From Pseudoduganella ginsengisoli (GTDB lineage: Bacteria > Pseudomonadota > Gammaproteobacteria > Burkholderiales > Burkholderiaceae_D), in the NCBI RefSeq assembly GCF_009720865.1, contig NZ_WNLA01000002.1, positions 1 through 64,000 of the forward strand: a stretch of 64,000 bases of DNA. The letters run 5' to 3'. The translations under genes and the position numbers were made by a program. The notes beneath the pieces were generated by a model that searched no databases, was not told the DNA's origin, and worked only from the letters and a program-made list of their open reading frames with translations. The first letter of the stretch is position 1. Every line of letters starts with the position of its first letter. This document shows, piece by piece, positions 13,462-23,490 of this stretch.

Positions 13462-14091
13462 TTAGCGGGCAATGATGAGGCGCAGGCCCAGGCCCACGAA
13501 AATGGTCCCGGCAATACGGTCCAGCCACAGGCCGGCGCGGGGGCTGCGGTTGATCCACTTGCCGATCGCGCCGGAGAAATAACCCAGCAAACCGAACAGC
13601 ACACATGCTTGCAGCGTAAAGATCAGCCCCAGCTGCGCGGTCTGCCAGCTGGCGCCGCCGCGCTCCGCCACCACGAACTGCGGCAGGAAGGACAGGAAAA
13701 ACAGCACGACCTTGGGGTTGATGCTGTTGGCGAATAAACCTTTGCCGAATAATTTCGCCAGCGATTCATCCGGGACGCCATCCGCTTTGACCTGCGCGCC
13801 GCCCTTGCTGCGCAAGGCGCCCCAGCCAAGCCAAATCAAATACAGTCCGCCAAACACTTTAAGGGCGGTGAATGCCGTGGGCGACGCGGCAATCAGGGCA
13901 CTGACACCCAGTGTGGCCAGCAACGTATGGGTCAGGCAGCCGAGTGCACAGCCCAGGCCGAATGCCATGCCGCGCGCGCGGCCTTTGGACATGCCCACGC
14001 CCAATACCATCAAGTTATCCGGTCCGGGCGAGGCAGTAATCAGCATGGCGGCGGCAAGAAAGCCAAAGAATTGTTGAGCAGAGATCAGCAA
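13462..14091 (-). CDS. LysE/RhtB-family amino acid exporter
   Basis: A 209-residue inner-membrane protein with about six membrane segments and the family motif SPGPDNLMVLG near the N-terminus. LysE/RhtB proteins export amino acids or their derivatives; the substrate cannot be read from sequence. The reading frame starts with TTG at 14091, with GGAA about 12 bases upstream. An internal ATG exists at residue 16 but would remove the first helix, so the TTG start is preferred. Confidence 0.88.
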   Translation of the reverse strand: MLISAQQFFGFLAAAMLITASPGPDNLMVLGVGMSKGRARGMAFGLGCALGCLTHTLLATLGVSALIAASPTAFTALKVFGGLYLIWLGWGALRSKGGAQVKADGVPDESLAKLFGKGLFANSINPKVVLFFLSFLPQFVVAERGGASWQTAQLGLIFTLQACVLFGLLGYFSGAIGKWINRSPRAGLWLDRIAGTIFVGLGLRLIIAR

Positions 14092-14183
14092 GGTAGGGAT
14101 TCCGGGAAGAGTCGATTAAAATATGGCAAGCCACATATTTTACTATCACTGCGCAGCCGTCCAGCGGCAGTCCGGACCACACG

Positions 14184-17114
14184 ATGTTCCTACCACCCAT
14201 CGCCCTGCTTGCCAGCGCACTCCGCTACCTCGTGGCCGGCCCGGCGGCCAGGCTGCTAGCCTGTTTGCTGATGCCGCTGGCATTGATCAGTGCGCCATCG
14301 CAGGCCGCGCCGGAAGCCGATACCCGCGCAGGCCAGGCCGTGCTGACCAAAGCCACCACCCTGGATTTGCTGAAACACGGTACCTTGTACCAAGACAATG
14401 GCCGCGCTTTTCCGTCCGATCCGGCCGACTTGCCTGCCTTTATCGCGGCCTTGAAGCCTGCCGCCAAGGTCGATTTGCTGGGCGGCAGCTATTGGCTGCA
14501 CGCGCGTCTGCGCAATGACACGCGGCAGAGCGGCTGGGTCATCGACCCCAACGATACGCTGATCGACCGGGTTGAAACACGGCTCTATGGCCCGGACACG
14601 GCGCTGCAGCATTTGTCCACCGGCTACCGCGCACCGCATGAATACCTGCTGCACTATGGTAAAGACGTGGCGCTGCAGCCTGGCGAAACGTATGATGTGC
14701 TGATCCGCTTTTCCAGCCCGTATTACGCCCGCACGCCCGTCTTTGCCGTCACGCCGCAAGACGCTTACCGCACGCTGGTGGCGCGCGAAAACTTTCTCAT
14801 TATTGGTTCCATCGGCGCACTGGTGGCGCTCGCCATTTTCAATTTTTTCATTTATACGTACACGCGCGACCGCTCGCCGCTGTATTACTCGCTGTATGTG
14901 CTGTGCTATGCGACGGGCTGGGGCGTCACCTTCCACTTGCCGGCCGACCTGTTCGACTGGCATGACTTGCGCTTCCATTACATCCCGTTCTTCCTGCTGC
15001 CGGTGTTGAGCACGCTGTTTTACCGCGCCTTCCTGCGCCTGAAACAGACGGCGCCACGGCTGTACAAAGCCAGCAACATCAATTTTATTTTGCCGCTGCT
15101 GTTGCTGCCCAGCTGCTTTGTCGCGCTGCCGTACGCGCATACGCTGGCCACCATCGTGATTTCCATCTGGATGACCCTGGCGCTCACGACCGGCATCATC
15201 GTGTGGCGCAAAGGCTACCAGCCGGCCCGCTTCTTTATCCTGGGCTTTATTGCCCTGATGCTGCCCGGCGTACTGATCTTGCCGGCCAACGTGGGGCTGA
15301 TCCCGGCCGCCGTGGAAAATGCCCAGCTGTTCACCCTGCTGGGCGGCACGCTCGACGGCGTGCTGCTGGCTTTTGCACTGGCCGACCAGATCCGCCTGCT
15401 GCGCAACCACCTGGAACAGCGCGTCCAGGAACGCACGGCGGAACTCACGGAAGCCAAGGAACACGCGGAAATCGTCAGCCGCCACCGTATCGACTTCCTG
15501 TCCGCCATGAGCCACGATATCCGCACGCCGCTGGCGGGCGTGATCGGCATGCTGAAATTCGCGCTGCGCGACCAGACCGTGCGGGGCCGCACGGAAGAGT
15601 ACTTGCGCATCGGCCTGCAAAACAGTGAAGCGCTGCTGGCCATCCTCAACGATATCCTGGACTTTTCCAAGATCGATGCGGGCAAGCTGTCGATAGAAAC
15701 CGTCGACCTGGACTTGCGCACGCTGATCGATGAAGCGGTCGGCATCCTGCAAGCGCAGGCCGACGCCAAGAGCCTGCTGCTGAAAGTCGACCTGTCGCTG
15801 GACTTGCCCCGCTACGTGCAGGGCGACCCCACCCGCATCCGCCAGATCCTGCTGAACTTGCTGGGTAATGCCATCAAATTCACGGACCGGGGCGAAGTAC
15901 GGCTGGAAGCGTCCGCCAAGCCGGGCCGCAATGGCTTGACCTACGTGCAATTCAACATCCGCGACACGGGCCCCGGCATCCATGCGTCCACGTTGGCGCG
16001 GCTGTTCCAGAAATTCGAGCAAGCCGATATTTCCACCACGCGCCGCTTTGGCGGCACGGGGCTGGGCTTGGCCATCTGCAAGGAATTGGTGGAATTAATG
16101 GGCGGCGTCATTGGCGTGGAAAGCACGCCAGGCGTGGGGTCGAATTTCCATTTCACGTTGCCGCTGGCGCTGGGCATGCCGCCGGAACATGATTTGCTGG
16201 CGCTGCCACGGGAAGCGCGCCATGCGTACCGCCTGAAGATCCTGTGCGCGGAAGATGTGCGCACCAACCAGATCATCATCAGCACCTTGCTGGAAAGCAT
16301 GGGCCACGAAGTCGCCATCGTGGAAAACGGCATCGATGCGCTGGCGGCGCTGTCGCAAGACGATTACGACCTGGTGCTGATGGATGGCCGCATGCCGACC
16401 ATGGATGGCGAACAGGCTGCACGCCTGATCCGCCGTGGCGGCAGCGAAGATTACCGCGTGCGCGATACCAGCGTGCCCATCATTGCCCTGACCGCGAATG
16501 CCAGCGACCATGACCGCGCGCGCTACCTGGCGGTCGGCATGGATGGCTTCCTTAGCAAGCCGGTCGATGAACGCTTGCTGTATGACCAGATTGAAAAAAC
16601 CATTGCCCAGCTGCTGTCCCGCGGCTGCACGCTGCGCCTGGTCGAGCCGGATGCGCACGCCGGCGCCGGCGCCATGCCGCCTGCGCCGCCGACGGAAGCG
16701 GAACTGGCCGCGCAATTCGGCGTGCCGCCGCTGGAAGTGCCCGCGCAACCGATCCACAACGATGGCAAGATCCGCATCCTGCCGCTGGCGGGCCTGTCGC
16801 AAAAACACATGCAGCGCATCACGCAAGCCTTCCTCGACGAAGCGCCGCGCCGCCTGGAACTGGCGCGCTCCGCAGTGCTGGGCGGCAAAGCCGGCGCGGC
16901 GTCCGCAGCCTTCCATGCATTGAAAGGCAGCGCGGGCTATCTGAGTTCCACGCAGCTGCACACGCTGTGCCACAAAATGGAAAAGCTATCGGCCGCGGGC
17001 GAGCTGGAAGAAGTCATTGCCAGCCTGCCGGAATTACAGGAAGCGCTGGAACAGGCGTGCAGCGACTTGCGCGCCGGCGTCCAGCCGCAGGAAGCCAGCC
17101 TGGCCGCCAACTGA
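14184..17114 (+). CDS. 7TMR-DISM hybrid histidine kinase with receiver and Hpt domains
   Basis: A 976-residue phosphorelay protein. After a signal sequence (ending near SQA, about residue 45) comes a periplasmic DISMED2-type carbohydrate-binding-like domain (about 60-195). A seven-helix 7TMR-DISM block follows (about 200-405), then a short coiled coil. HisKA has MSHDIRTPLAG with His444. The HATPase has DTGPGI and GGTGLGL, the receiver has LMDGRMPTMDG with Asp734, and the C-terminal Hpt has FHALKGSAGY with His911. All four phosphorelay steps short of the final output regulator lie in one chain. No response regulator gene is adjacent. The start ATG has only a weak ribosome site. Confidence 0.94.
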   Translation: MFLPPIALLASALRYLVAGPAARLLACLLMPLALISAPSQAAPEADTRAGQAVLTKATTLDLLKHGTLYQDNGRAFPSDPADLPAFIAALKPAAKVDLLGGSYWLHARLRNDTRQSGWVIDPNDTLIDRVETRLYGPDTALQHLSTGYRAPHEYLLHYGKDVALQPGETYDVLIRFSSPYYARTPVFAVTPQDAYRTLVARENFLIIGSIGALVALAIFNFFIYTYTRDRSPLYYSLYVLCYATGWGVTFHLPADLFDWHDLRFHYIPFFLLPVLSTLFYRAFLRLKQTAPRLYKASNINFILPLLLLPSCFVALPYAHTLATIVISIWMTLALTTGIIVWRKGYQPARFFILGFIALMLPGVLILPANVGLIPAAVENAQLFTLLGGTLDGVLLAFALADQIRLLRNHLEQRVQERTAELTEAKEHAEIVSRHRIDFLSAMSHDIRTPLAGVIGMLKFALRDQTVRGRTEEYLRIGLQNSEALLAILNDILDFSKIDAGKLSIETVDLDLRTLIDEAVGILQAQADAKSLLLKVDLSLDLPRYVQGDPTRIRQILLNLLGNAIKFTDRGEVRLEASAKPGRNGLTYVQFNIRDTGPGIHASTLARLFQKFEQADISTTRRFGGTGLGLAICKELVELMGGVIGVESTPGVGSNFHFTLPLALGMPPEHDLLALPREARHAYRLKILCAEDVRTNQIIISTLLESMGHEVAIVENGIDALAALSQDDYDLVLMDGRMPTMDGEQAARLIRRGGSEDYRVRDTSVPIIALTANASDHDRARYLAVGMDGFLSKPVDERLLYDQIEKTIAQLLSRGCTLRLVEPDAHAGAGAMPPAPPTEAELAAQFGVPPLEVPAQPIHNDGKIRILPLAGLSQKHMQRITQAFLDEAPRRLELARSAVLGGKAGAASAAFHALKGSAGYLSSTQLHTLCHKMEKLSAAGELEEVIASLPELQEALEQACSDLRAGVQPQEASLAAN

Positions 17115-17170
17115 CGCGCTGTGTGCGTCAGTCAACGGAGCCGGCCGCGCTGTATTTGTAAGCTGGCCCC

Positions 17171-18244
17171 ATGAAACGCGAGCGTTCCGCAGCCATTCTT
17201 GCCATGCCCGCCGCCGCCATTGATGCGCGCGCGGCCGGCCTGCGCCACGTGCACGACGACCGCCCGGGCCTGCGCCGTATCCCCACCAAAGGGGGCTTCC
17301 GCTACACCGGCGCGGACGGCAAACCCGTGCGCGACGCCGCCACCTTGGCGCGGATCCGCGCGCTGGCCATCCCCCCCGCGTGGCGCGACGTGTGGATCTG
17401 CCCCACGCCGAACGGCCATTTGCAGGCCACCGGCCGCGATGCGCGGGGCCGCAAGCAATACCGCTACCATACCCAGTGGCGCAGCGTGCGCGATGGCGTT
17501 AAATATGAACGCATGCTGGCATTTGGCCAGGCATTGCCCGCCATCCGCCGCCACGTGGATGCGGCGCTGGCCCTGCCCGGCCTGCCCCGCGAAAAAGTGC
17601 TGGCCACCGTCGTGCATTTGCTGCAAGCGACCATGATGCGGATCGGGAATGAAGAATATGCGCGCAACAACCACTCCTTCGGCTTGACCACGCTGCGCAA
17701 CCGCCACGTGCGTATCGATGGCAGCAAGGTGCGCTTCCGTTTCCGTGGAAAAAGCGGCGTACAGCATGACGTGACGGTCAGCGACCGTCGCGTAGCCCGC
17801 AACATACGCCGCCTGCGCGAATTGCCTGGCCAGGAATTGTTTCAATATGCCGATGACGACGGCACGCTGCACAGCATAGGTTCCGGCGACGTCAACGACT
17901 ACCTGCGCGCCATCAGCGGCGACGATTACACGGCCAAGGATTTCCGCACGTGGCATGGCAGCGTGCTGGCGGCGCAGGCGCTGCTGGAATACGGCCCCGC
18001 CGCCAGCGCCGCCGAAGCCAAGAAAAATATCGTGCGGGCCATCGAAGCGGTAGCGCGCAAGCTGGGCAATACGCCGGCAGTGTGCCGGAAATGCTACGTG
18101 CATCCGGTAGTCATCGACGCCTATTTGTCCGGCGCCACACTGGCGCTGCCTCCTGCAACGGCGCCCGATGCGCTCGCGCCGGAAGAACATGCCCTGCTGA
18201 CTTTGCTGCAAAATCCCGCCACTGCCGCTATAGTGGCCAAATGA
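17171..18244 (+). CDS. DNA topoisomerase IB (poxvirus-like)
   Basis: A 357-residue type IB topoisomerase, which relaxes supercoils through a 3'-phosphotyrosyl intermediate. The N-terminal domain contains GFRYTGADGKPV and IPPAWRDVWI. The catalytic domain has RIGNEEYARNN with the active-site arginine, KDFRTWHGS, and CRKCYVHPVV with the likely nucleophile Tyr309. The length is usual for the bacterial enzymes. The stop overlaps the next start (ATGA at 18241-18244), so the small membrane protein downstream is coupled to it. Confidence 0.93.
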   Translation: MKRERSAAILAMPAAAIDARAAGLRHVHDDRPGLRRIPTKGGFRYTGADGKPVRDAATLARIRALAIPPAWRDVWICPTPNGHLQATGRDARGRKQYRYHTQWRSVRDGVKYERMLAFGQALPAIRRHVDAALALPGLPREKVLATVVHLLQATMMRIGNEEYARNNHSFGLTTLRNRHVRIDGSKVRFRFRGKSGVQHDVTVSDRRVARNIRRLRELPGQELFQYADDDGTLHSIGSGDVNDYLRAISGDDYTAKDFRTWHGSVLAAQALLEYGPAASAAEAKKNIVRAIEAVARKLGNTPAVCRKCYVHPVVIDAYLSGATLALPPATAPDALAPEEHALLTLLQNPATAAIVAK

Positions 18245-18567
18245 CCCCTCAACGCAAACTCACCATTGCCAACATCGTCATGGCGCTGGCCCTCGCCCCG
18301 CTGCTGCTGGCGGAACTCTTTGTCGGCATGACCCTGTCCAGCGACTGGAAAGCCGACAGCCGCCATGAAGCCCTCGCGCTGACGATGTTCCTGGCGATGA
18401 TCTACACGCTGCCGATCGCCGTGACCGTCGCGCTGCCGGCCAGCATCTGGTCGTGGCTGACCGCGCGCCGCGCGCCGGAACTGGCGACAGGCCGCATCCT
18501 GCGCAAGGCGGTCTATATCCTGTTGCTGCTGCCGCTCGTCGCCATGGTTGTCTATCCGGGCAAATGA
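18241..18567 (+). CDS. small hypothetical membrane protein
   Basis: A 108-residue protein with three hydrophobic segments (about 10-30, 44-72 and 88-106). I do not recognise a family. It overlaps the topoisomerase stop by four bases and is probably co-transcribed. The short polar N-terminus suggests an N-in topology. It ends 12 bases before the convergent epimerase gene. Confidence 0.75.
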   Translation: MTPQRKLTIANIVMALALAPLLLAELFVGMTLSSDWKADSRHEALALTMFLAMIYTLPIAVTVALPASIWSWLTARRAPELATGRILRKAVYILLLLPLVAMVVYPGK

Positions 18568-18579
18568 CCGCCCGGCGCT

Positions 18580-19506
18580 CTATGCGCGGGGCGCCAGCAA
18601 ATGCAAAATTCCTTCGCCGGCCGCTTCCAGGCCGTCATACGTGGCGCGCCACCCCAGCAGCCGCTGCGCCTTGCCGCTGCAGCAGCCCGTGTTGTACTTC
18701 ACCATGTATTCGGCAAACTGGATTTGCTGCGGGCTGTCATACCGGCGCCAGTCGCCGGCAGCCGGCTGCCATTGCCGGCCATGCCATTGCGCCACGGCCT
18801 GCGCATAATCGCGCAACGTTACCGGCTGCGGCGACGCCACATTGAAGCTGTGCCCCCGGGCCAGGCTGCGCGCATCGAGTGCATGCAGAAAAGCGCGGGC
18901 AATGTCCGATGCATGGGCAAAGTGCAAGGTGGCGCCGCCGCCATCGGGCAACGCCACCGGCGCGCCGCGCGCCAGCTGCGCAAAGACAGCGGGCTGCAGG
19001 GTCCCGGCCGGATTAATGGGCCACCAGTAGCGGCCCGCGATCTGGCCCGGGTGGATCACCGTGGCGGGCGCCGCGTCCTGCGCCAGCAGCAGCGCTTCGA
19101 TCTGCGCTTTCCATTCCGCATAGACGCCATACGGTGCGCGCGGCGCTGCCTCATCATGCAGCGCGCCGGAGCGCGGGCCATATACCCAGACGGAGCCGCA
19201 ATGCAGCAAATGCGTGCCGCTGCCGCCTAGCGCCGCCAGCAGATGGCGCGCACTGTCCGGCGTAAAACACATCAAGTCGATCACGGCATCGGCCTTGAAG
19301 CCCGCCACCAGCGCGCCAAACGTCCCGGCCTTGTCCTGCGCGTCGCGGTCGGCATGGCAGTGCTCCACGTGCTCCCACGCGGGATCCGCAAAATACGGGG
19401 CACTGGCGCCCCGCGTGATGCATACGGCGCTGTGCCCGGCCCGCACCAGCATGGGTACGAGGTAGCTGCCGATATGGCCGGTCCCGCCAATGATTACCAC
19501 CCGCAT
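18580..19506 (-). CDS. NAD-dependent epimerase/dehydratase family protein
   Basis: A 308-residue Rossmann protein of the extended SDR type. The N-terminal VIIGGTGHIGSYL is the dinucleotide-binding GxxGxxG motif. The region PYGVYAEWKAQIE supplies the Tyr-x3-Lys-like catalytic pattern, here as Y-A-E-W-K. The substrate is probably a nucleotide sugar or related alcohol. The start is ATG 19506; a longer frame exists upstream, but this start puts the Rossmann motif at the N-terminus. It is divergent from and close to the DUF454 gene. Confidence 0.85.
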   Translation of the reverse strand: MRVVIIGGTGHIGSYLVPMLVRAGHSAVCITRGASAPYFADPAWEHVEHCHADRDAQDKAGTFGALVAGFKADAVIDLMCFTPDSARHLLAALGGSGTHLLHCGSVWVYGPRSGALHDEAAPRAPYGVYAEWKAQIEALLLAQDAAPATVIHPGQIAGRYWWPINPAGTLQPAVFAQLARGAPVALPDGGGATLHFAHASDIARAFLHALDARSLARGHSFNVASPQPVTLRDYAQAVAQWHGRQWQPAAGDWRRYDSPQQIQFAEYMVKYNTGCCSGKAQRLLGWRATYDGLEAAGEGILHLLAPRA

Positions 19507-19546
19507 CGCCGCCCTTTCCTGTTGCAGTCCGCACCACGGTATCATA

Positions 19547-19927
19547 ATGGCTATGAGAATCGCCGCCAACATCCTCGGCAGCCTGGCCGTGCTGCTTGCC
19601 ATCCTCGGCATCTTCCTGCCGCTGCTGCCCACCACGCCGTTCCTGCTGCTGGCTTCCGCCTGCTATGCGCGCGGCTCGCCGCGCCTGCACCACTGGCTGC
19701 GCAGCCACCCTGCCTTCGGCAAATACTTGCGCGACTTTGAAGCGGGGCGCGGCATCCCTTTGCGCGGCAAAGTCCTGGCATTGGCCATGATGTGGGCATC
19801 GATGCTGTATTCGATCTGGAAAGTTCCGCTGGCGGTGAAATTCGTGCTGGCGGCCATCGCTTGCGGCGTCACCGTATACCTGCTGCGCCTGCCCACCACG
19901 CCACGCGACAGCGAGGATGCGCCATGA
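19547..19927 (+). CDS. DUF454 (YbaN-like) inner-membrane protein
   Basis: A 126-residue protein with the YbaN family pattern: ILGIFLPLLPTTPFLLLASACYARGSP, shown here as overlapping short blocks FLPLLPTTPFLLLA and CYARGSPR, then GRGIPLRGK and two more hydrophobic helices. The function of the family is unknown. ATG 19547 or ATG 19553 could be the start, and neither has a strong ribosome site. The stop overlaps the start of the next gene (ATGA at 19924-19927). Confidence 0.82.
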   Translation: MAMRIAANILGSLAVLLAILGIFLPLLPTTPFLLLASACYARGSPRLHHWLRSHPAFGKYLRDFEAGRGIPLRGKVLALAMMWASMLYSIWKVPLAVKFVLAAIACGVTVYLLRLPTTPRDSEDAP

Positions 19928-20220
19928 GAATCGTCATCATGGCCATTGCCGTCCTGGTGTTCCTGGCCGCGCTGTGGGGGCCTGCACTGTACCTGGCGCA
20001 CCGCTACCTGGAACAAGGCTATGACGCGCTGTATGGCTTGCTGCGCAAGCTGCTGCCCGCGCAACTGGTCATGGCCGTCGTGGCCATCATGGCGGCGGAC
20101 GCGATGGACCGCTGGGATTTGGCAGCCATCATTGCCGCCGTCACCTTGGCAGCCAGCGCCGGCGGCGCCGCCGCCGTGTCGCTCAGGTGCTTAATGCTGC
20201 GCCTGATGCTGCGCCGCTGA
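19924..20220 (+). CDS. small hypothetical membrane protein coupled to the DUF454 gene
   Basis: A 98-residue protein with hydrophobic segments at about 4-25, 46-60 and 66-86. It has no recognised family. The four-base overlap with the DUF454 gene argues that it is real and translated. It converges with the large fusion gene, with 12 bases between stops. Confidence 0.7.
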   Translation: MRIVIMAIAVLVFLAALWGPALYLAHRYLEQGYDALYGLLRKLLPAQLVMAVVAIMAADAMDRWDLAAIIAAVTLAASAGGAAAVSLRCLMLRLMLRR

Positions 20221-20232
20221 CGGCGCCCCCCA

Positions 20233-23200
20233 TCAAAAGTCTTTTTCGCCCTGGATGACTTGCGGGTAGCCCGTCATCGCGCGCGACGTTTGCATGCCCG
20301 CCATCACGGCCGCTTCCACACAGCCGGCGTTCAAGCCCGTCTTGATCCAGTCGCCCGTCAGGAACAGATTGTCAAAGCCTGATTCATCCGTCGCCAGCCG
20401 GTATTTGGTGGAATTGACCACCGACATCACATAGCGCTCGGACGGATCGACATTGGCGCGCCAGTATTGCGCATCGAAGCGCGCCTCGCCCGTGCCTTCG
20501 GCAGGATCGACCAGCCAGTTCCACGGGAACGCGCCGGACGGTCCTGCCGAAGGCCACAGCCACGCGATGCTGTTGCGCAGCTGGCCGACGGCGCCCTCTT
20601 TCGCCACGGCTTTCATCGTGTCCGGGAAGGCGTGGTCGGACGGCGGCGGATAGCTTGCCACCGGCAGCGCGCTGCAGAAATACGACACATTTTTCGGATC
20701 GATGGCGGGCGGCCAAGCTTCACGGCACAGCAACTGGTCCATGGGCGCCCACGTATCGTACGGTTCCGTGAAGCCGGACAGCACGGGTTGCTGGCCTTGC
20801 GGCTGATGCGTCCAGCCCATTTGCGCCAAATCCTTGTTCAGCCACACCTGGTACGCCTGCGTGGCCACCGTCTGCACTTTTTCCGACGCGGTGCGCAGTT
20901 TGGCGCTCTTGGCCAGCAATTGCGGGCACAGCGCCGGCAGCGAACCGATGGAAATGCCGAACACCACCTGGTCGAAATCCACGCCCTTTTTCAGCGTGAC
21001 CGATGGCAGCGGCTGGCCGAACGCTTCCCGGTACAGTTCGTCCCAGTTGGTCCAGTACGATTCCAGGTTGACGTTTTGCTGTTGCAGCAGCGCGGCCTGG
21101 GCCGGATCGATTTGCCCGTACAGCGGCGCCGACGGCCAGCACGCCAAACCTTTGACATCCACCAGCGGCTGATAATCGCCATGGGCCAGCTCCACTTGCC
21201 GCGTCATGCGGATGGAAGCAATGGTATCGCCATCGGGCACCAGTTCATCGACCTTGTGGAAGAATTTGAATTTGACGCCGCGCGCTTTCAGCACTTCATA
21301 TAGCGGCGTAAAGATGGTGTCGCCCATGCCGGCCTGCATCTTGAACATGATGCCGCCCTTGTAGGCCAGGCCAATGCGCATCATCGAGCGCAAAATCGTC
21401 CCGGCTTCCACATTCGGCTTGCCGAAGTCGCCGTTTTCATAGGCGAACACGAGGTCATAGAACCCCCATACGGGCGCGGAATTCACGCAATACTCTTCAT
21501 CGCCGCCATGTTTGCGCAGCCAGTCGCGGAAGTCGATATCGTTGATGACGTCAAAGCCATGGCGGAATACGCCGTCTTCAAACATGCCCTTCATGACGGT
21601 GATGCCAAGGTCCAGGCAAATGAACATGCGGCGCAAGTCATCATTGCCGATGATTTTTTCGCGGTAGCGCGCATGCACCCACTGGCGGATGCCGCCCAGC
21701 GTGCCGGCCAGCATGTCGTGCTCTGACTGGCTGTGCGTGGCCGAATCCGGCGACAGGTTCGCCACCAGCGCCGCCAGCGCGCCGGCCGCCACCGCCACGT
21801 CTTGCGCCAGGTCTGCAATATCGTCCGTCACTTCGTCGGCCAGGCGGCGCAGCCAGCCACCGATGCCGCTCGCATGTTCCGGCGCATGCTTTTCTTCCAA
21901 ATCGCTGGCGATATCGCGCAACTGCTTGAGCCATTGCTCGATCCACGCGATCATGGCCACGGCCATTTGCCACAGCGTGATTTCTTCCGTACCGGTGCCC
22001 GGCTCGCCCGGCAGCGGCGGGAAGACAATCGACCAGTTGCGCCGTTCGCCATTGACGTCTTCCGACAGCGCCACGTAATCGTGCTGCTTGAACGCGTCCT
22101 CCCACGTGGCCAGCGGGGAACCGGGCGGACGGTCCAGCGCCGCATACGCTTCCCTGATCATCTTGAATGCATTGGCGTAAAAGCCGAACCAGATGTGCAA
22201 GCCATGTTCTTCGATGCGCTGGCCCAGTTCCGCATTGCGTCCGCTGGCGCCCTTGCCGCCCAGCCGCCAGCCTTGCTGGTAGACGGTAATGTCGACATTA
22301 TTTTGCCAGCCCGGCTGGCTGGTCAGGTAATACGCCGTGGTCATGGCTCCCACGCCGCCGCCGAGGATGGCGATTTTACTGGGGTTCACTTGCGAGTTGT
22401 CGACCAGTTCTTCGCCGGGCTGCGCCGTGAAATCAAAGTTGACGTGGAACGGCAAAATCGCCGCCTGCCTGCCCAGCTGCAAGCCCAGCGTGTCATTCAG
22501 CGGGAAGCTGTCAAACGCGTGCAAGGTGGCTTCATAGTCATAGCCCAGCAATGTCACGCTGTGCAGCTTGTCAATGGTGGCCGGCGCCGCCACGATGGCT
22601 TGATAAACTGCCTTGATGCCGGCGCTGTCGGGGAATTGCTTGAGGAAGATCTGGTCGATGCGCGGGTTGCGCAGCAGCGACACGATATCTTCCCACCCTT
22701 CCTTGTCCATGTTGAAAAAGTCCGGCACCGACAGGAACAGCTCGATGGCTTCCTCGATCAAGTCGCCCAGATCGTCCAATACCTTTTCATTCCCGTTCGG
22801 ATTGACGGCATTGACTTCCAGCAGCGGATGCAATGCAATGCGCGTTTCCGGCGAAAACTGTTTAAACCCTTTCGCGGCCACCGAACAGCGCAGCGGCGGC
22901 TGGCCATCGTGGGGGATGTCGTATTCGCACAGGTATTTCGGGTAGCCAAACAATTCGCGGCCATTGACCAGCGCCATCGCATCGTCGACAAAGATATGGC
23001 ACGGATACCAATAGATGTGCTCCAGCTTGCCATCCTTGTCCATTGCGCCCGTCATGACCCAGGTGACGATATCGATTTCCGTGATCCAGCCCTTGGCATG
23101 GTCCACCGGCACGGCGGAATCCGCGTGGTTGACGCGCGTGAACGTGATCATCACGTACGGCGATAGCGCCTTGAAGCGCATGCGCTGCCCCGCCACGGTA

Positions 23201-23343
23201 TTGAGCGTGCTATCGAGCGTGTGCTGCAATTTGGCCACGTCGCCTTTGACGAAGTAGCCATACATGTCGGAATTCTTCAATTGCAGCGGTGAATGCATCA
23301 TGACTGAACCACCGGGATACAGGTAGGAAGGACGTGTCGCCAT
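20233..23343 (-). CDS. fusion of acetoacetate-decarboxylase-like domain and FAD/NAD(P)-binding carotenoid-type oxidoreductase
   Basis: A 1036-residue two-part protein. Residues 1 to about 305 resemble acetoacetate decarboxylase. NGRELFGYPKYL keeps the Lys (Lys136) that forms the Schiff base in that family, but the neighbouring second lysine is tyrosine. From residue 324, IAILGGGVGAM opens a Rossmann FAD-binding domain. GWRLGGKGASGRN and EEHGLHIWFGFY are typical of phytoene desaturase/flavin amine oxidase-like enzymes, and FLTGDWIKTGLNAGCVEAAV is the C-terminal FAD motif (given as one 20-residue block). A helical insertion spans about 470-560. It should be soluble. GGAG lies six bases before the start. 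The product is unknown; coupled decarboxylation and redox chemistry is a guess. Confidence 0.82.
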   Translation of the reverse strand: MATRPSYLYPGGSVMMHSPLQLKNSDMYGYFVKGDVAKLQHTLDSTLNTVAGQRMRFKALSPYVMITFTRVNHADSAVPVDHAKGWITEIDIVTWVMTGAMDKDGKLEHIYWYPCHIFVDDAMALVNGRELFGYPKYLCEYDIPHDGQPPLRCSVAAKGFKQFSPETRIALHPLLEVNAVNPNGNEKVLDDLGDLIEEAIELFLSVPDFFNMDKEGWEDIVSLLRNPRIDQIFLKQFPDSAGIKAVYQAIVAAPATIDKLHSVTLLGYDYEATLHAFDSFPLNDTLGLQLGRQAAILPFHVNFDFTAQPGEELVDNSQVNPSKIAILGGGVGAMTTAYYLTSQPGWQNNVDITVYQQGWRLGGKGASGRNAELGQRIEEHGLHIWFGFYANAFKMIREAYAALDRPPGSPLATWEDAFKQHDYVALSEDVNGERRNWSIVFPPLPGEPGTGTEEITLWQMAVAMIAWIEQWLKQLRDIASDLEEKHAPEHASGIGGWLRRLADEVTDDIADLAQDVAVAAGALAALVANLSPDSATHSQSEHDMLAGTLGGIRQWVHARYREKIIGNDDLRRMFICLDLGITVMKGMFEDGVFRHGFDVINDIDFRDWLRKHGGDEEYCVNSAPVWGFYDLVFAYENGDFGKPNVEAGTILRSMMRIGLAYKGGIMFKMQAGMGDTIFTPLYEVLKARGVKFKFFHKVDELVPDGDTIASIRMTRQVELAHGDYQPLVDVKGLACWPSAPLYGQIDPAQAALLQQQNVNLESYWTNWDELYREAFGQPLPSVTLKKGVDFDQVVFGISIGSLPALCPQLLAKSAKLRTASEKVQTVATQAYQVWLNKDLAQMGWTHQPQGQQPVLSGFTEPYDTWAPMDQLLCREAWPPAIDPKNVSYFCSALPVASYPPPSDHAFPDTMKAVAKEGAVGQLRNSIAWLWPSAGPSGAFPWNWLVDPAEGTGEARFDAQYWRANVDPSERYVMSVVNSTKYRLATDESGFDNLFLTGDWIKTGLNAGCVEAAVMAGMQTSRAMTGYPQVIQGEKDF

Positions 23344-23490
23344 GGAATCTCCGTGTAGGTGAAATGCGTGGAGCTAGTGTAGTTCAGATTCCGGCAATGT
23401 TGCTTAGAAGAATAGAAATTGTTGTCAGTTTGGAGTGGCTTTCATGCTTGTAATACAATGCGTTCCAAATTGTTTGTTAAGAGGACGTCA

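Noticed and set aside
14256..16022. 588-codon minus-strand frame across the 7TMR-DISM kinase
   Set aside because: Same shadow pattern; the plus-strand frame has all expected kinase motifs.
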